Part shown: piece by piece, positions 46,438-54,861 of the stretch
Position numbering within the stretch: the first letter of the stretch is position 1
Layout of the letters: every line of letters starts with the position of its first letter
DNA from: Flavobacterium geliluteum
GTDB lineage: Bacteria > Bacteroidota > Bacteroidia > Flavobacteriales > Flavobacteriaceae
Reading direction: 5' to 3'
Length of the DNA: 64,000 nt
Assembly: GCF_017948595.1 (NCBI RefSeq)
Contig: NZ_JAGFBV010000001.1
Coordinates: forward strand, 248,001 to 312,000
Made by a program: the position numbers and the translations under genes
Notes under the pieces: model-generated
The model's input: the letters and a program-made list of their open reading frames with translations, nothing else
Told to the model about the DNA's origin: nothing
Databases searched by the model: none

Positions 46438-46468
46438 TGCCAGTACTGCTTTTTGAGCAGTACTGGCA
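46438..46468 (+). promoter_or_regulatory. 13-bp perfect hairpin between the giant gene and the beta-barrel gene
   Basis: TGCCAGTACTGCT (46438-46450) pairs perfectly with AGCAGTACTGGCA (46456-46468) across a 5-nt loop, 4 bp after the giant gene's stop and 14 bp before the next ATG. No T run follows. It could slow readthrough or protect the 3' end of the long mRNA. Confidence 0.6.
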
Positions 46469-46482
46469 TAATAAAAAGTAAG

Positions 46483-47334
46483 ATGAAAAAATATATAATA
46501 CACTATATAGCATCAATATCAATGATTACGGTACTTTTAGGAACTTCCCTGAACAGTTATGCTCAGGATAAAAAGCAAGAGTTTTCTATTGCCGTTGGGG
46601 GTCCGTTTTCTTTTCTACAGTATAATACACCTGGAGAAATCGTAAACGGAAATGGCTTTAATGCCGGACTTCGTTACGCTTATTACTTATCCGAAACCAT
46701 AAGTATTAATCTGGGTGTAGAATACCAAACGTACCGTTCTACTTCAAAATTTGGAGCAATCAACGGGCAGTACAACGCCGTTGATGACGAAAACGAATCG
46801 TTTCAGTTTAGATACAAAGGAACCAATTTTAGAGAGGATCAAAAGTTAGGGTATGTCAATATCCCTATCGGAATTCAGTTTGAAACTCCGGGAACTACCC
46901 AATTATATCTTGCTGCAGGTGCCAAAGTAGGTTTTGCAACAACTGGCACTTACGAAACAACCATGTCAAACCTTACGACAAGCGGTTACTATCCGCAATA
47001 CAATGTCGAGTTGTTTAGTCCAGCGTTTGCCGGTTTTGCAAGTACCAATAATTTTAAAACAGCCAAGCAAGACCTCACGACCGAGGTAGCGTATTCGGCT
47101 ACTTTCGAGACTGGTTTAAAGCAAAGCTTGGGCGACCGTAATTCGGTTTATATCGGACTCTATTTAGACTACGGACTGAACAATATCTATGACAAAGCCA
47201 GCGACAAAAATCTGGTGCAGTATAATGCAGAACAGCCTGTGCAGTTAGATTACAATACGGTACTTTCGTCTTCGTATGCCAACGACGTGCGATTGGTTTC
47301 GTATGGTTTGAAACTTAGATTTGCCTTTCGTTAA
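46483..47334 (+). CDS. Outer-membrane beta-barrel protein of the collar operon
   Basis: This protein has about 283 residues from the ATG at 46483. The signal peptide is residues 1-28, ending in SYA before Gln. Alternating strands (EFSIAVGGPFSFLQY, ISINLGVEYQTYR) and the final strand YGLKLRFAFR fit an outer-membrane beta-barrel of the generic Bacteroidota type. It is the last gene of the run and could anchor the giant protein or act as its outer-membrane partner. It is not an obvious PorP/SprF-type sequence by eye. Confidence 0.65.
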   Translation: MKKYIIHYIASISMITVLLGTSLNSYAQDKKQEFSIAVGGPFSFLQYNTPGEIVNGNGFNAGLRYAYYLSETISINLGVEYQTYRSTSKFGAINGQYNAVDDENESFQFRYKGTNFREDQKLGYVNIPIGIQFETPGTTQLYLAAGAKVGFATTGTYETTMSNLTTSGYYPQYNVELFSPAFAGFASTNNFKTAKQDLTTEVAYSATFETGLKQSLGDRNSVYIGLYLDYGLNNIYDKASDKNLVQYNAEQPVQLDYNTVLSSSYANDVRLVSYGLKLRFAFR

Positions 47335-47383
47335 GACATTCCAAGCGTACGATTCAATACAAAAATACAAACGCTAAAAAAGT

Positions 47384-47424
47384 AAAGCGGCTATTGCACA
47401 ATTCGTGTAATAGCCGCTTTTTTT
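47384..47424. terminator. Strong bidirectional terminator after the collar operon
   Basis: AAAGCGGCTATT (47384-47395) pairs with AATAGCCGCTTT (47409-47420), extended inward by GCAC/GTGT, giving a stem of 16 pairs and a T run. It lies between the beta-barrel gene and the convergent membrane protein gene. Confidence 0.8.
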
Positions 47425-47475
47425 GATGACGGTTTATATCTGTTTAGAGCTAGTACGTTTCTTTTTGTTTAAAAA

Positions 47476-48198
47476 TTATTCTTCAAATACCCTTTCTGAG
47501 GTAACGTTCTCACGGTACAATTCTTTTTTCAGCACTTGTCCTAAAGCACGGCCTTTTACGAGCCAGGCAATACCGAAAACAAATAGCGAAAGCGCCTCAA
47601 AAACCAAGGTAGCATAATCAAACAACTTAAACGGAATAGCAGCTATAAACACCAATATCGAATACCCGCAAAAGCGATAAATATTATTTTCGTCAATCAT
47701 GCTCTTCGGGACATTGGCCTGGTTGTTCTGACCTATCGTAAAAACATTAATCGCCAGTAAAGCCAGTATCAAAAACAAGACGGCTGCAAAACCATAATGC
47801 AATCCTCCGAGCCAGTTGGCATTGTAGGGTATAAGCGTGTATATTTTTTGCGAAGGGCAATCTGGAGTAGTCGGAAAAAACGCCACACCCAAAGCCATAA
47901 TGCCCGCAATATTGGTTATTTGCTTGTCGTTTTTCCAGAACGAAGCATTATCGTGCCCTCTGTAGCGTATCAGGAACAAACCTACGGCACATAAAGTTCC
48001 GGTAAAGATTTCCCTTAGATTGGTATAATAGTAATGACTAATTGAGTGCTGCGGTTCAGTATCAAAAAAAGCAATAAAAGACAAACTCAGCAAAAGTATC
48101 GGCAAGCTAATCGCCAAGTAACCAATGGCGCGCCTGATGCTTCTGTACGAAAAAATATCAATATCATCAGGATCAACTATTTCGTGTTGGTCTATCAT
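47476..48198 (-). CDS. Multi-pass membrane protein, DUF998-like
   Basis: This 240-residue protein has about six hydrophobic segments (for example LAISLPILLLSLSFIAFF, GGLHYGFAAVLFLILALLAI) and short charged loops. The pattern resembles the DUF998 membrane family, but the match is only by eye. There is no partner gene in the same direction and no function can be inferred. Confidence 0.55.
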   Translation of the reverse strand: MIDQHEIVDPDDIDIFSYRSIRRAIGYLAISLPILLLSLSFIAFFDTEPQHSISHYYYTNLREIFTGTLCAVGLFLIRYRGHDNASFWKNDKQITNIAGIMALGVAFFPTTPDCPSQKIYTLIPYNANWLGGLHYGFAAVLFLILALLAINVFTIGQNNQANVPKSMIDENNIYRFCGYSILVFIAAIPFKLFDYATLVFEALSLFVFGIAWLVKGRALGQVLKKELYRENVTSERVFEE

Positions 48199-48545
48199 GT
48201 TCGGTAGGTTTTGGTTGATAATAAAATAAGGGTAAAGTACCGAAAACGAAAATACGAATTAAAACGATAATTCCTACACTATGCACATGTATTTGATTTG
48301 ACTTTGTAAAAGAAGGTAGTAGTTTATAACAATAGCACAGATTGACGATGTGTACCCACACTGAAAATTAAGTTACTGTTTTAAGTAGTTCTTATTGTTG
48401 CGGGCATGGATTGAAAATCTGCTCTATCTACAGTTTAGAAAGTACTAAAGTTCAAATTTAGTAGAATAGCTAATAGAAAGTACAAATGGTTAGCCTAGTA
48501 CAAAAGTCCCGCTTTTGCCAAACCCCGTATTAGGCAATCGGCATT
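48199..48545. other. Non-coding stretch downstream of the helicase gene
   Basis: This 347-bp stretch has no convincing gene. The part next to the helicase stop contains a GC-richer block (about 48500-48545, reading GCCGATTGCC and GTTTGGCAAAAGCGGGAC on the minus strand). The block resembles repeated intergenic sequences I recall from Flavobacterium, but I could not verify this. It may mark a recombination boundary. Confidence 0.35.
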
Positions 48546-51500
48546 TTAAGCACTACCAATTATGTTTAATTTAATTAATGCTCTGTCCATTAAATAATTT
48601 TCTGTTACTCCAAATAATGTTAATTGTTGTTCGGTCACAGTCGCTTTTGAAATACTAGGTTGAATAATATAAATTTTAAATTCAAGAGGTATTCTACTAT
48701 GTACTAAATCTAAAATTCGCACTAAGTCATCTTTTGTCCCTTTTTCAAATCTTGAACAAGTAGCCGTTTTTTCTTTTTTTATTTCTCTTCGTAATAAGTG
48801 TTCCAAAAACTCTTTATTCTTTTTAAACTTCCAATTTACAGATTTTTGTGCTTGTCCACAAACCTCGTATAAATTTGAAATTTGACTATCCACTTTTCCG
48901 CTTTTTGAATATTTAATATGATAAAGTTCAACTTCAATCTTATCATCTAAAATTTTAAAAGTTACAATGTCTGCAATTTCTCCTGAACCATCATCATCAT
49001 ATATAATATCATAATCAATGGCTTTTAAAATTTCTAAACTTCGGTATTGAATTGAGTTTGCTTTTTTGGGATTAACACCTTGTGATTCTATACTTAAATC
49101 AATTCCTGTCCAATTCCAAGATTGTATTAATTCTTTGTTGTATGGATTTATTAGACTTTTCAGCTCAATATAATTATTCCCTTCTAAAAAATCTCCATTG
49201 GCAAACCAAACTACTGGTGGGTTTTCATAAAAATAATTTTCTATGCTTTGCTCTTTTGTACCAAATTTAATTTGTGCCACTAATTGAGGATTTGTTTTTA
49301 TAAATCTGTAATCTGAAAAATTTTGGGGATTTGTGAAAATTTCTAATTCTAATTCAAGTATTATTTTTCCATCAACTTCAAATCCTAATTTGATATTATT
49401 TGTATTAGAAGGATTTACTAAAACTAAACTAACATTATAAAAATCGTAAGTAATATTGTTAATTATAAAAGTATATCGTAATTCTGAGTTTAAATAAAAC
49501 TCTTCACTCCAATCAATACAAAATGGGAACAAATTCGGTCTTTGTGTAATTGCTTTAGGCATTAATGTACCTCTTAAAACTTCTTCGCTATCAATAGTAG
49601 TATCTGTAATTTTATTCCCTAATTGTTTACACCAATTTATAAATTCAGATAAATTTGTTTTTCTCTTGCACCAAATACGACCTTTATAAGAACAACCAAT
49701 ATTATTATCTACTCCATTTTCATAACCACTACCAAAAATAAATGACTTTTTGGAATTGTTGATTTGAGTCTGGCTTAATGCTGCTTCAATATCAGAGCCA
49801 ACTCGCATTTGAAAACGAATCAATTTCCCTAGTACTTCAACAAGCCCGACATTTTGTAATTTCAATCTTTTAATACCGCTTAAAACTCTAAAAATGGCAC
49901 CATCGTTTTCACCATTAATTATTTGTGCGTCTTCGCCAATAATTGCTTTTGCTAAATCTATATGCAAACTCTTTGTGTCCGAACTATGAATAAACAAAAG
50001 GTTCTTTTTTGTCTCCCAATAAACGATATGTAAATTCCAGGAGAAGTCAAATATATTATCACTATTCACCCAATCTTTTAAATTTTTCTTGGCTGTTAAA
50101 ATTATCAACGTTTGGTCTTTTAAATTTATACTGTGACGAACTAAATCATAACCATCTATATTTTGCAACCCTTGTTTAAAGTTTGAGGGAAACCAACTTT
50201 CGGTATTGTTTTTAAAGACTACTGTACTTTGTGCGGGTTTTAAACTGTGGATAGATAGAGGAAATTCTTCTAAATTTGAAAAGCCATTTAAAAATTCGTA
50301 TAAATCTATTTCTTTTTGGGTTTTGTCTTGGCTTATGTTAGGCAATAAAATATTCCAATCTACATCTTGGGCATATAAATCTTCTAATTCATTTGTTACT
50401 TCTAAATCTGCAACATTTGCTATTATTGTTGCGTTCCCTAATTCTTCATCATACTTGGTTCGGGTAAATCTACCGATAAATTGAAGTGTAATTGGCAAAC
50501 TTTTACGAATATCGTGAAATGCTGCAATTTTGAGCTCAGGTAAATCAAATCCTTCTCCGAGCATATCCACACAAATAATTATATCAATCTCTTTGTTAAT
50601 AATTTTATTGTAAATTTCTGTCTTTTCTCGTGAAGGTAATTGTGAGTGAATTTTAACAACTCTAAACTCATCGTATAATTTGTAAATCTCAAATACTTCA
50701 TTAGCTCTTTTTGTTTTACCAACCCTTGCTAATAATATGTGAGGAAATTTTGCTTTATCTATTCTTAACTGTTTTATTGCAGTTTCAGCAATTGCTTTAT
50801 CTTTTTCAATTTGATTGCCGTAATGGTGAAGTTTAATAAAATCAATTTTTTTGAAATAACCTTCTTCTTGTGCTTTTCGTAATGGATAATTAAAAATTAT
50901 TTTTCCTCCAAGCATTTTATCGTCATTTCTAAAAGGCGTTGCAGTAAATTGAATTATTTTTTTGTCTTTTAAGTTTTCTCTAAAATTATTCCAAGTTGTG
51001 GCTTCTGTATGGTGTGCTTCGTCAATGAATATACCTGTTAAATGATTTTTAAGAACAGACAAATATTGATTTGCAACTCTTGAAATAATACTTGCAGTAG
51101 CTACAACTACATTACACTTTTGAAAAAATAAATTTGCGTTTTCTTCTGTGTCAAAATTTGATTTTATTACACCAACAACTGGGAATAATACCTTTCTGTC
51201 TAAAAGTCCAAGTGTATATAAAAGCCCAAGATTTATAAACTTTTCAGAAATTTGTTTTCTCAATGGGTCGGTTGGCACAATAATCAAAAGTTTGTTAACT
51301 TGCGCCATAACTAAAACAGACAACATTGTTTCAGTTTTACCCGTACCCGTTGGCATTACAATTGTTCCTACTTGATTTGAATGTGTCCAATGTGAAAGAA
51401 TTGAATAAACAGCACCAATTTGAGGATTTCTTAATCCAACAGCTCCATTTTCTATATCTTCTTGTTTTAAAATCAGTCCGTTTTTCCAAGATTTTACAAT

Positions 51501-51587
51501 GTCAGCACAATCCAAAAAATCAGAATTATTATCTTCAACTTTTTGAATGATTGCGTTCTTGGAAATTATTGTTTTTAAATACTTCAT
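48546..51587 (-). CDS. SF2 (DEAD/DEAH) helicase with nuclease-like C-terminal domain
   Basis: This 1013-residue protein has Walker A MPTGTGKT (78-85, Lys84), DEAHH (189-193), motif III TAT (215-217) and motif VI QFIGRFTR (369-376), all in residues 70-380. The C-terminal part has a possible PD-(D/E)xK-type core: DDDGSGEIAD (864-873) with EVELYHIKYS (885-894), then YEVCGQAQKS. It is homologous in style to stand-alone helicases of bacterial defence loci. A GIY-YIG-like gene lies 180 bp upstream. The gene is AT-rich relative to its neighbours. Confidence 0.8.
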   Translation of the reverse strand: MKYLKTIISKNAIIQKVEDNNSDFLDCADIVKSWKNGLILKQEDIENGAVGLRNPQIGAVYSILSHWTHSNQVGTIVMPTGTGKTETMLSVLVMAQVNKLLIIVPTDPLRKQISEKFINLGLLYTLGLLDRKVLFPVVGVIKSNFDTEENANLFFQKCNVVVATASIISRVANQYLSVLKNHLTGIFIDEAHHTEATTWNNFRENLKDKKIIQFTATPFRNDDKMLGGKIIFNYPLRKAQEEGYFKKIDFIKLHHYGNQIEKDKAIAETAIKQLRIDKAKFPHILLARVGKTKRANEVFEIYKLYDEFRVVKIHSQLPSREKTEIYNKIINKEIDIIICVDMLGEGFDLPELKIAAFHDIRKSLPITLQFIGRFTRTKYDEELGNATIIANVADLEVTNELEDLYAQDVDWNILLPNISQDKTQKEIDLYEFLNGFSNLEEFPLSIHSLKPAQSTVVFKNNTESWFPSNFKQGLQNIDGYDLVRHSINLKDQTLIILTAKKNLKDWVNSDNIFDFSWNLHIVYWETKKNLLFIHSSDTKSLHIDLAKAIIGEDAQIINGENDGAIFRVLSGIKRLKLQNVGLVEVLGKLIRFQMRVGSDIEAALSQTQINNSKKSFIFGSGYENGVDNNIGCSYKGRIWCKRKTNLSEFINWCKQLGNKITDTTIDSEEVLRGTLMPKAITQRPNLFPFCIDWSEEFYLNSELRYTFIINNITYDFYNVSLVLVNPSNTNNIKLGFEVDGKIILELELEIFTNPQNFSDYRFIKTNPQLVAQIKFGTKEQSIENYFYENPPVVWFANGDFLEGNNYIELKSLINPYNKELIQSWNWTGIDLSIESQGVNPKKANSIQYRSLEILKAIDYDIIYDDDGSGEIADIVTFKILDDKIEVELYHIKYSKSGKVDSQISNLYEVCGQAQKSVNWKFKKNKEFLEHLLRREIKKEKTATCSRFEKGTKDDLVRILDLVHSRIPLEFKIYIIQPSISKATVTEQQLTLFGVTENYLMDRALIKLNIIGSA

Positions 51588-51767
51588 TGTTTATTGTGTC
51601 TTGTTCTATATGCTGTCGCCTAACTACTATACATACTAAATAAAATTTCGTTTATCTTTCCTTATTTAGATTGAAATGCAAATTTTAGCGTCGGTTTTAA
51701 ATATTATTTATTTTACATCGATTATCAAACGGTACTATTTGCATAGTCATCTTGAATATCTTATTAA

Positions 51768-52313
51768 TCATTGTCTCCCAATGATTGGATGAATTTTATT
51801 TCTCAAAGTTCTTTCAAAGACAGGCATTACCCAGTCGTAGTTATCGGGGGATACTTTTATTGTGCTAAGACGAAAAGTATATTTTTTCATATTTTCTCTT
51901 TCGTTCAGCTTTAAAGCAAATGTTGGTTTAACAAGTTCTTTGTAAATATGCTGATGAATTCGACCTCCAATTTGTTTCGATTTCCCAATATAAATTGGAA
52001 TCCATTCTTTAAGTTCTGAATGTTGACTGATTCTAATTTTTCGCAAATTAGAAACAAAACGTAATTTATATCTCGGGTCTTCCCATTCCTCTCTAAAGTT
52101 TTCTACCCAACTTGTAAAATCATTAAATTTTAAATCATTCTTAATTTCAATTAAGTAAACGCCTGAATATACAATATTGTTCCAAGGAATTGTAGTCGCA
52201 CAGTGCTCTAGGTTAAATTCACAAATTTGTTCAAAATTAATTGAATCGGCTAATTCAATTAATTCAGAATTAAGTTCTCGTAGTTTTATATTAATTGTCT
52301 CTAATTTGTCCAT
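51768..52313 (-). CDS. GIY-YIG-like nuclease domain protein
   Basis: This 181-residue protein has GVY (51-53) and YIG (108-110) about 55 residues apart, followed by a basic motif with Arg118 and His120 (KSKQIGGRIHQH). A glutamate in FERTLRNKIHPIIG is Glu167, with Asn172. This order, GIY...YIG...R...E...N, is the GIY-YIG endonuclease pattern, although the spacing between GIY and YIG is longer than usual. It precedes the helicase in the same direction by 180 bp. It may be the catalytic partner of a defence module. Confidence 0.65.
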   Translation of the reverse strand: MDKLETINIKLRELNSELIELADSINFEQICEFNLEHCATTIPWNNIVYSGVYLIEIKNDLKFNDFTSWVENFREEWEDPRYKLRFVSNLRKIRISQHSELKEWIPIYIGKSKQIGGRIHQHIYKELVKPTFALKLNERENMKKYTFRLSTIKVSPDNYDWVMPVFERTLRNKIHPIIGRQ

Positions 52314-52556
52314 AGTAGATTTAATCGTTTTATAATGTTTTTGTGCTCACCAATAATTAATAACCGTTCCCTCATTAATTTCAAAAACAAATATCAACCA
52401 TCTGTAATTATGATTTTTACGGGAAACCATAATGGGGTTAGTATTTATTTCAGACAAGTATACCACTAAATAAAGATAGGGGAGCAGGTATTTATACGTG
52501 TTTTGGTGCAGCGTTGGGGTTTTGTCATGCAGTAATGGTCTAATTTACCCCTCGTT

Positions 52557-52745
52557 TGGGGTTCTGAACTCCTCGGATGGGGTTCCGAACGTCAAAAATG
52601 ACGTTCGGAACCCCAAATTTGGCCCCCAAGGACGTCATTTTTGACGTCTGGAACCCCATTTTTGACGTTCGGAACCCCAAGAATGGGGCTCGGGACGTCA
52701 AATTTGGGGCTTAGAACCCCATCGATGGAGTTCGGAACCCCAAAC
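52557..52745. repeat. Array of nine 21-bp units with alternating palindromic arms
   Basis: Nine contiguous units, each exactly 21 bp, start at 52557, 52578, 52599, 52620, 52641, 52662, 52683, 52704 and 52725. Each has one arm of type TGGGGTTC or TGACGTTC and one of type GAACCCCA or GACGTCA. Adjacent units can form perfect stems, for example GGGGTTCCGAACGTCA (52579-52594) with TGACGTTCGGAACCCC (52599-52614). The region is strikingly GC-rich for this genome. Confidence 0.85.
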
Positions 52746-52769
52746 GACCTGTTTTTGTAACATTCATTC

Positions 52770-52812
52770 AAAAAAAAAGCCTTTCGAAAATCAAATTTCA
52801 AAAGGCTTTATA
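52770..52812 (-). terminator. Terminator for the small acidic protein gene
   Basis: On the minus strand AAAGCCTTT pairs with AAAGGCTTT and is followed by eight T. It lies just after the stop of the gene at 52833. Confidence 0.75.
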
Positions 52813-52832
52813 ATAATAAATGTAGGTGCTAC

Positions 52833-53318
52833 TTATTCAGTAGGATCTTCGGTTTTTTTAGAAGTTGCGGTTCGATTAAAAAACTGCGACAGCTCGTTTG
52901 CTTTTACTTCAAAACCTGCTGTTTTGGTGCTCGATTTGTATTTGCTATAATCATAATCGGTCAGCGCCATTTGATAATTGTCGTAATCGTGCAGGATTTT
53001 GTTGTTTTTAAGGCTTTGTATAATGCCTTCTAGTCGCATGATCATGTTTTGCAGAAACTCTCTCGAGTCATAATCGTTCTGAAACTCGATCCAGTCGATA
53101 TCGGGGCTGCTCATTGTGGGCTGGCTGGTTCTAAAATCCTTGATTTTGTTAATCAGGAGTTTGTTCTGCTCGTTGACACTGCCGTACTTGGTTCTTTCTT
53201 CTGGCGAAAGGTTCTTGAATTTGGGTGTCAATGTGGTTTCTAAAGCACTCACGCTTGCTAAAATAGCTGCTTTTTCTGCAGCAGTGTAGTGTAATCCGTT
53301 TAAATTTTCTAAAGACAT
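52833..53318 (-). CDS. Hypothetical cytoplasmic protein
   Basis: This 161-residue soluble, helix-rich protein (MSLENLNGLHYTAAEKAAILA; residues 20-65 and 85-115 look amphipathic) has no signal peptide, membrane segment or recognised motif. The C-terminus is Lys/Thr/Glu-rich. It has its own terminator. The gene is flanked by the 21-bp array and a 268-bp gap. Confidence 0.55.
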   Translation of the reverse strand: MSLENLNGLHYTAAEKAAILASVSALETTLTPKFKNLSPEERTKYGSVNEQNKLLINKIKDFRTSQPTMSSPDIDWIEFQNDYDSREFLQNMIMRLEGIIQSLKNNKILHDYDNYQMALTDYDYSKYKSSTKTAGFEVKANELSQFFNRTATSKKTEDPTE

Positions 53319-53472
53319 GATTTTTAATGTTTTAAGGTTACTATTTTATTTAAAAGCTTAAAATTAAAACATTAATTACAGAATTTAACTTACAAAATGT
53401 TAATATTTATGTAAGAATTTTACTTTTTTAATCTGTGGTATATTTATGATCCTTTTTCTAACGGATTCTCGA

Positions 53473-53504
53473 ACAAAAAACGCAAAGGTTTGTTGCCTTT
53501 GCGT
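53473..53504 (-). terminator. Terminator for the HQxxH-protein gene
   Basis: On the minus strand ACGCAAAGG (read from 53504) pairs with CCTTTGCGT and runs into TTTTTT. The stem is 9 bp with a 7-nt loop, about 80 bp after the stop. Confidence 0.75.
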
Positions 53505-53586
53505 AAGTTTTTTTGGGGTAGGGTAGGCGTATTTATATTTTAGTATCAAGAAGATGTACTCGAGTTAAAGTGCTTATTTTTAGTTT

Positions 53587-54783
53587 TTAAAACGAAGAGT
53601 GTTCGGTTTTTGGCATTTTGTTTTTGGCGTTAAATTTGGTCAAATCAAAATTATAAGGTTGGTTGGTGAGGTCGTAAGTTTGCAAGAGACTGCTGTGTTT
53701 TTTGTATTGCTCGACCATGTGGTTGTAAATGGCATCGAATAGTGTTTGTCCTTCCGGTGTAAAATAATTGTGATTGAGAAGGATTTGAATATCCAGCACA
53801 AAACGCAGTAATATATAGGCGTAACGGCCTTTTAGTTCGTGTTCTTTCTGAGCGTCAAAAACATGGTTTTGAAGGCAAATATCAAATGCTTCGCACATTA
53901 AGGCTTCGGTAAAAACACCGTGTAAAAGAACATAAAAGGTTCTGTCATCGTTTGGGTCATTGGTAAAATCTTTAATAGCCGTTACAGGCGGAATCGTAAA
54001 ATAGGCACCCGTGTCGTACGTAAGCGCACTAAAAAGCACGTGCCCGCATTGGTGTACAATGTCTTCAAGATAGCCAACAACTCCTGTGCTTTTGTAGGTG
54101 TTGATAAACCCAACGCCATGCATGCCCAAGGAGGCAAAAGAATTAGATTTTGAATTGGTAAACGGCAACAGCCATTTTGTGGTTTGGCAAAACAAACTGT
54201 AGTAACGAGGGTATTGTTGTTGGAGTATTGCAACAGCTTGATGAAGTTCCTCGACCTTTTTTGGCTTGCTGCAAAAAGAGGGCTGACTAGCGTAGTTTTC
54301 GGGAAGGTAGTGCTCGGTAAAATAATTAGAGACACATTGCAGTTCAACCCTTGACTCGTGAAGCACGGGATTGGTTCTGAATAGGTGCGGAATCAAAGTA
54401 GTGCCATCAAAAACTTCGATACGAAGGTCTTTGTTGTGAGTAATGAGCGTATAGTGCTGCTCTTTTAGAACAGGCAGGGTGATACAGCCATAAAGGGGTA
54501 AATAAATTTGTCCTTTAGAATTGGATACAACCGTAACACGTTGCATTCTTTTTTCTGGAGGTACTGCCCCGTAAAGAATTTGTTCTAATGTAATCTTGCC
54601 AGTATCGTCATTTAAAAAAGCAAACAACATCGGATTAAGAAAAATAGCATCGTTGGTAGGATCCAATAACTCATAAAGTTCTTTATTCAGCGATTGTACC
54701 ATCAATTTTATATGAGAGGCATAAAAAGATTGTCCTTCTGTAATCTTCTGGCTTGCGTATTCAAAAAAGTGATCGTTTAGCAT
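53587..54783 (-). CDS. HExxH-type peptide-modifying oxygenase-like protein (HQCGH variant)
   Basis: This 398-residue soluble protein carries YLEDIVHQCGHVLFSAL (His244, Gln245, His248). Then comes NDPNDDRTFYVLLHGVFTEAL with His288, the order of the alpha-ketoglutarate HExxH peptide beta-hydroxylase-like family (H-E-x-x-H, DPR, third His). The Glu is replaced by Gln. It has no signal peptide. A 69-residue gene precedes it on the same strand, separated by a strong hairpin. The family match is by motif and order only; alternative readings include an unrelated metal-dependent protein. Confidence 0.55.
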   Translation of the reverse strand: MLNDHFFEYASQKITEGQSFYASHIKLMVQSLNKELYELLDPTNDAIFLNPMLFAFLNDDTGKITLEQILYGAVPPEKRMQRVTVVSNSKGQIYLPLYGCITLPVLKEQHYTLITHNKDLRIEVFDGTTLIPHLFRTNPVLHESRVELQCVSNYFTEHYLPENYASQPSFCSKPKKVEELHQAVAILQQQYPRYYSLFCQTTKWLLPFTNSKSNSFASLGMHGVGFINTYKSTGVVGYLEDIVHQCGHVLFSALTYDTGAYFTIPPVTAIKDFTNDPNDDRTFYVLLHGVFTEALMCEAFDICLQNHVFDAQKEHELKGRYAYILLRFVLDIQILLNHNYFTPEGQTLFDAIYNHMVEQYKKHSSLLQTYDLTNQPYNFDLTKFNAKNKMPKTEHSSF

Positions 54784-54811
54784 TTTGATGTATTTTAATT
54801 ATATAAAAGGT

Positions 54812-54850
54812 AAAATTTGGGGAACGCTATCCATTAGTTCCCCAAATTTT
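54812..54850 (-). promoter_or_regulatory. 14-bp perfect hairpin between the small gene and the HQxxH gene
   Basis: AAAATTTGGGGAAC (54812-54825) pairs perfectly with GTTCCCCAAATTTT (54837-54850), loop 11 nt. In the minus direction it follows the small gene and precedes the enzyme gene. A partial terminator would give more small protein than enzyme. Confidence 0.65.
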
Positions 54851-54861
54851 TAAGCTTCAAA

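Larger units (their letters stand above)
52314..52832. other. Non-coding region holding the 21-bp repeat array
   Basis: This 519-bp gap between minus-strand genes contains the nine-unit array (52557-52745) and the terminator of the upstream small-protein gene (52770-52812). The first 240 bp (52314-52556) show no recognisable feature. Confidence 0.5.

Noticed and set aside
52557..52745. A CRISPR array
   Set aside because: Units are contiguous with no unique spacers, arms are variable and no cas gene is present.
52592..52801. A 69-codon minus-strand frame through the 21-bp array
   Set aside because: Its ATG lies inside the terminator stem of the neighbouring gene and its peptide is only the array read in heptads; the complementary strand reads similarly.
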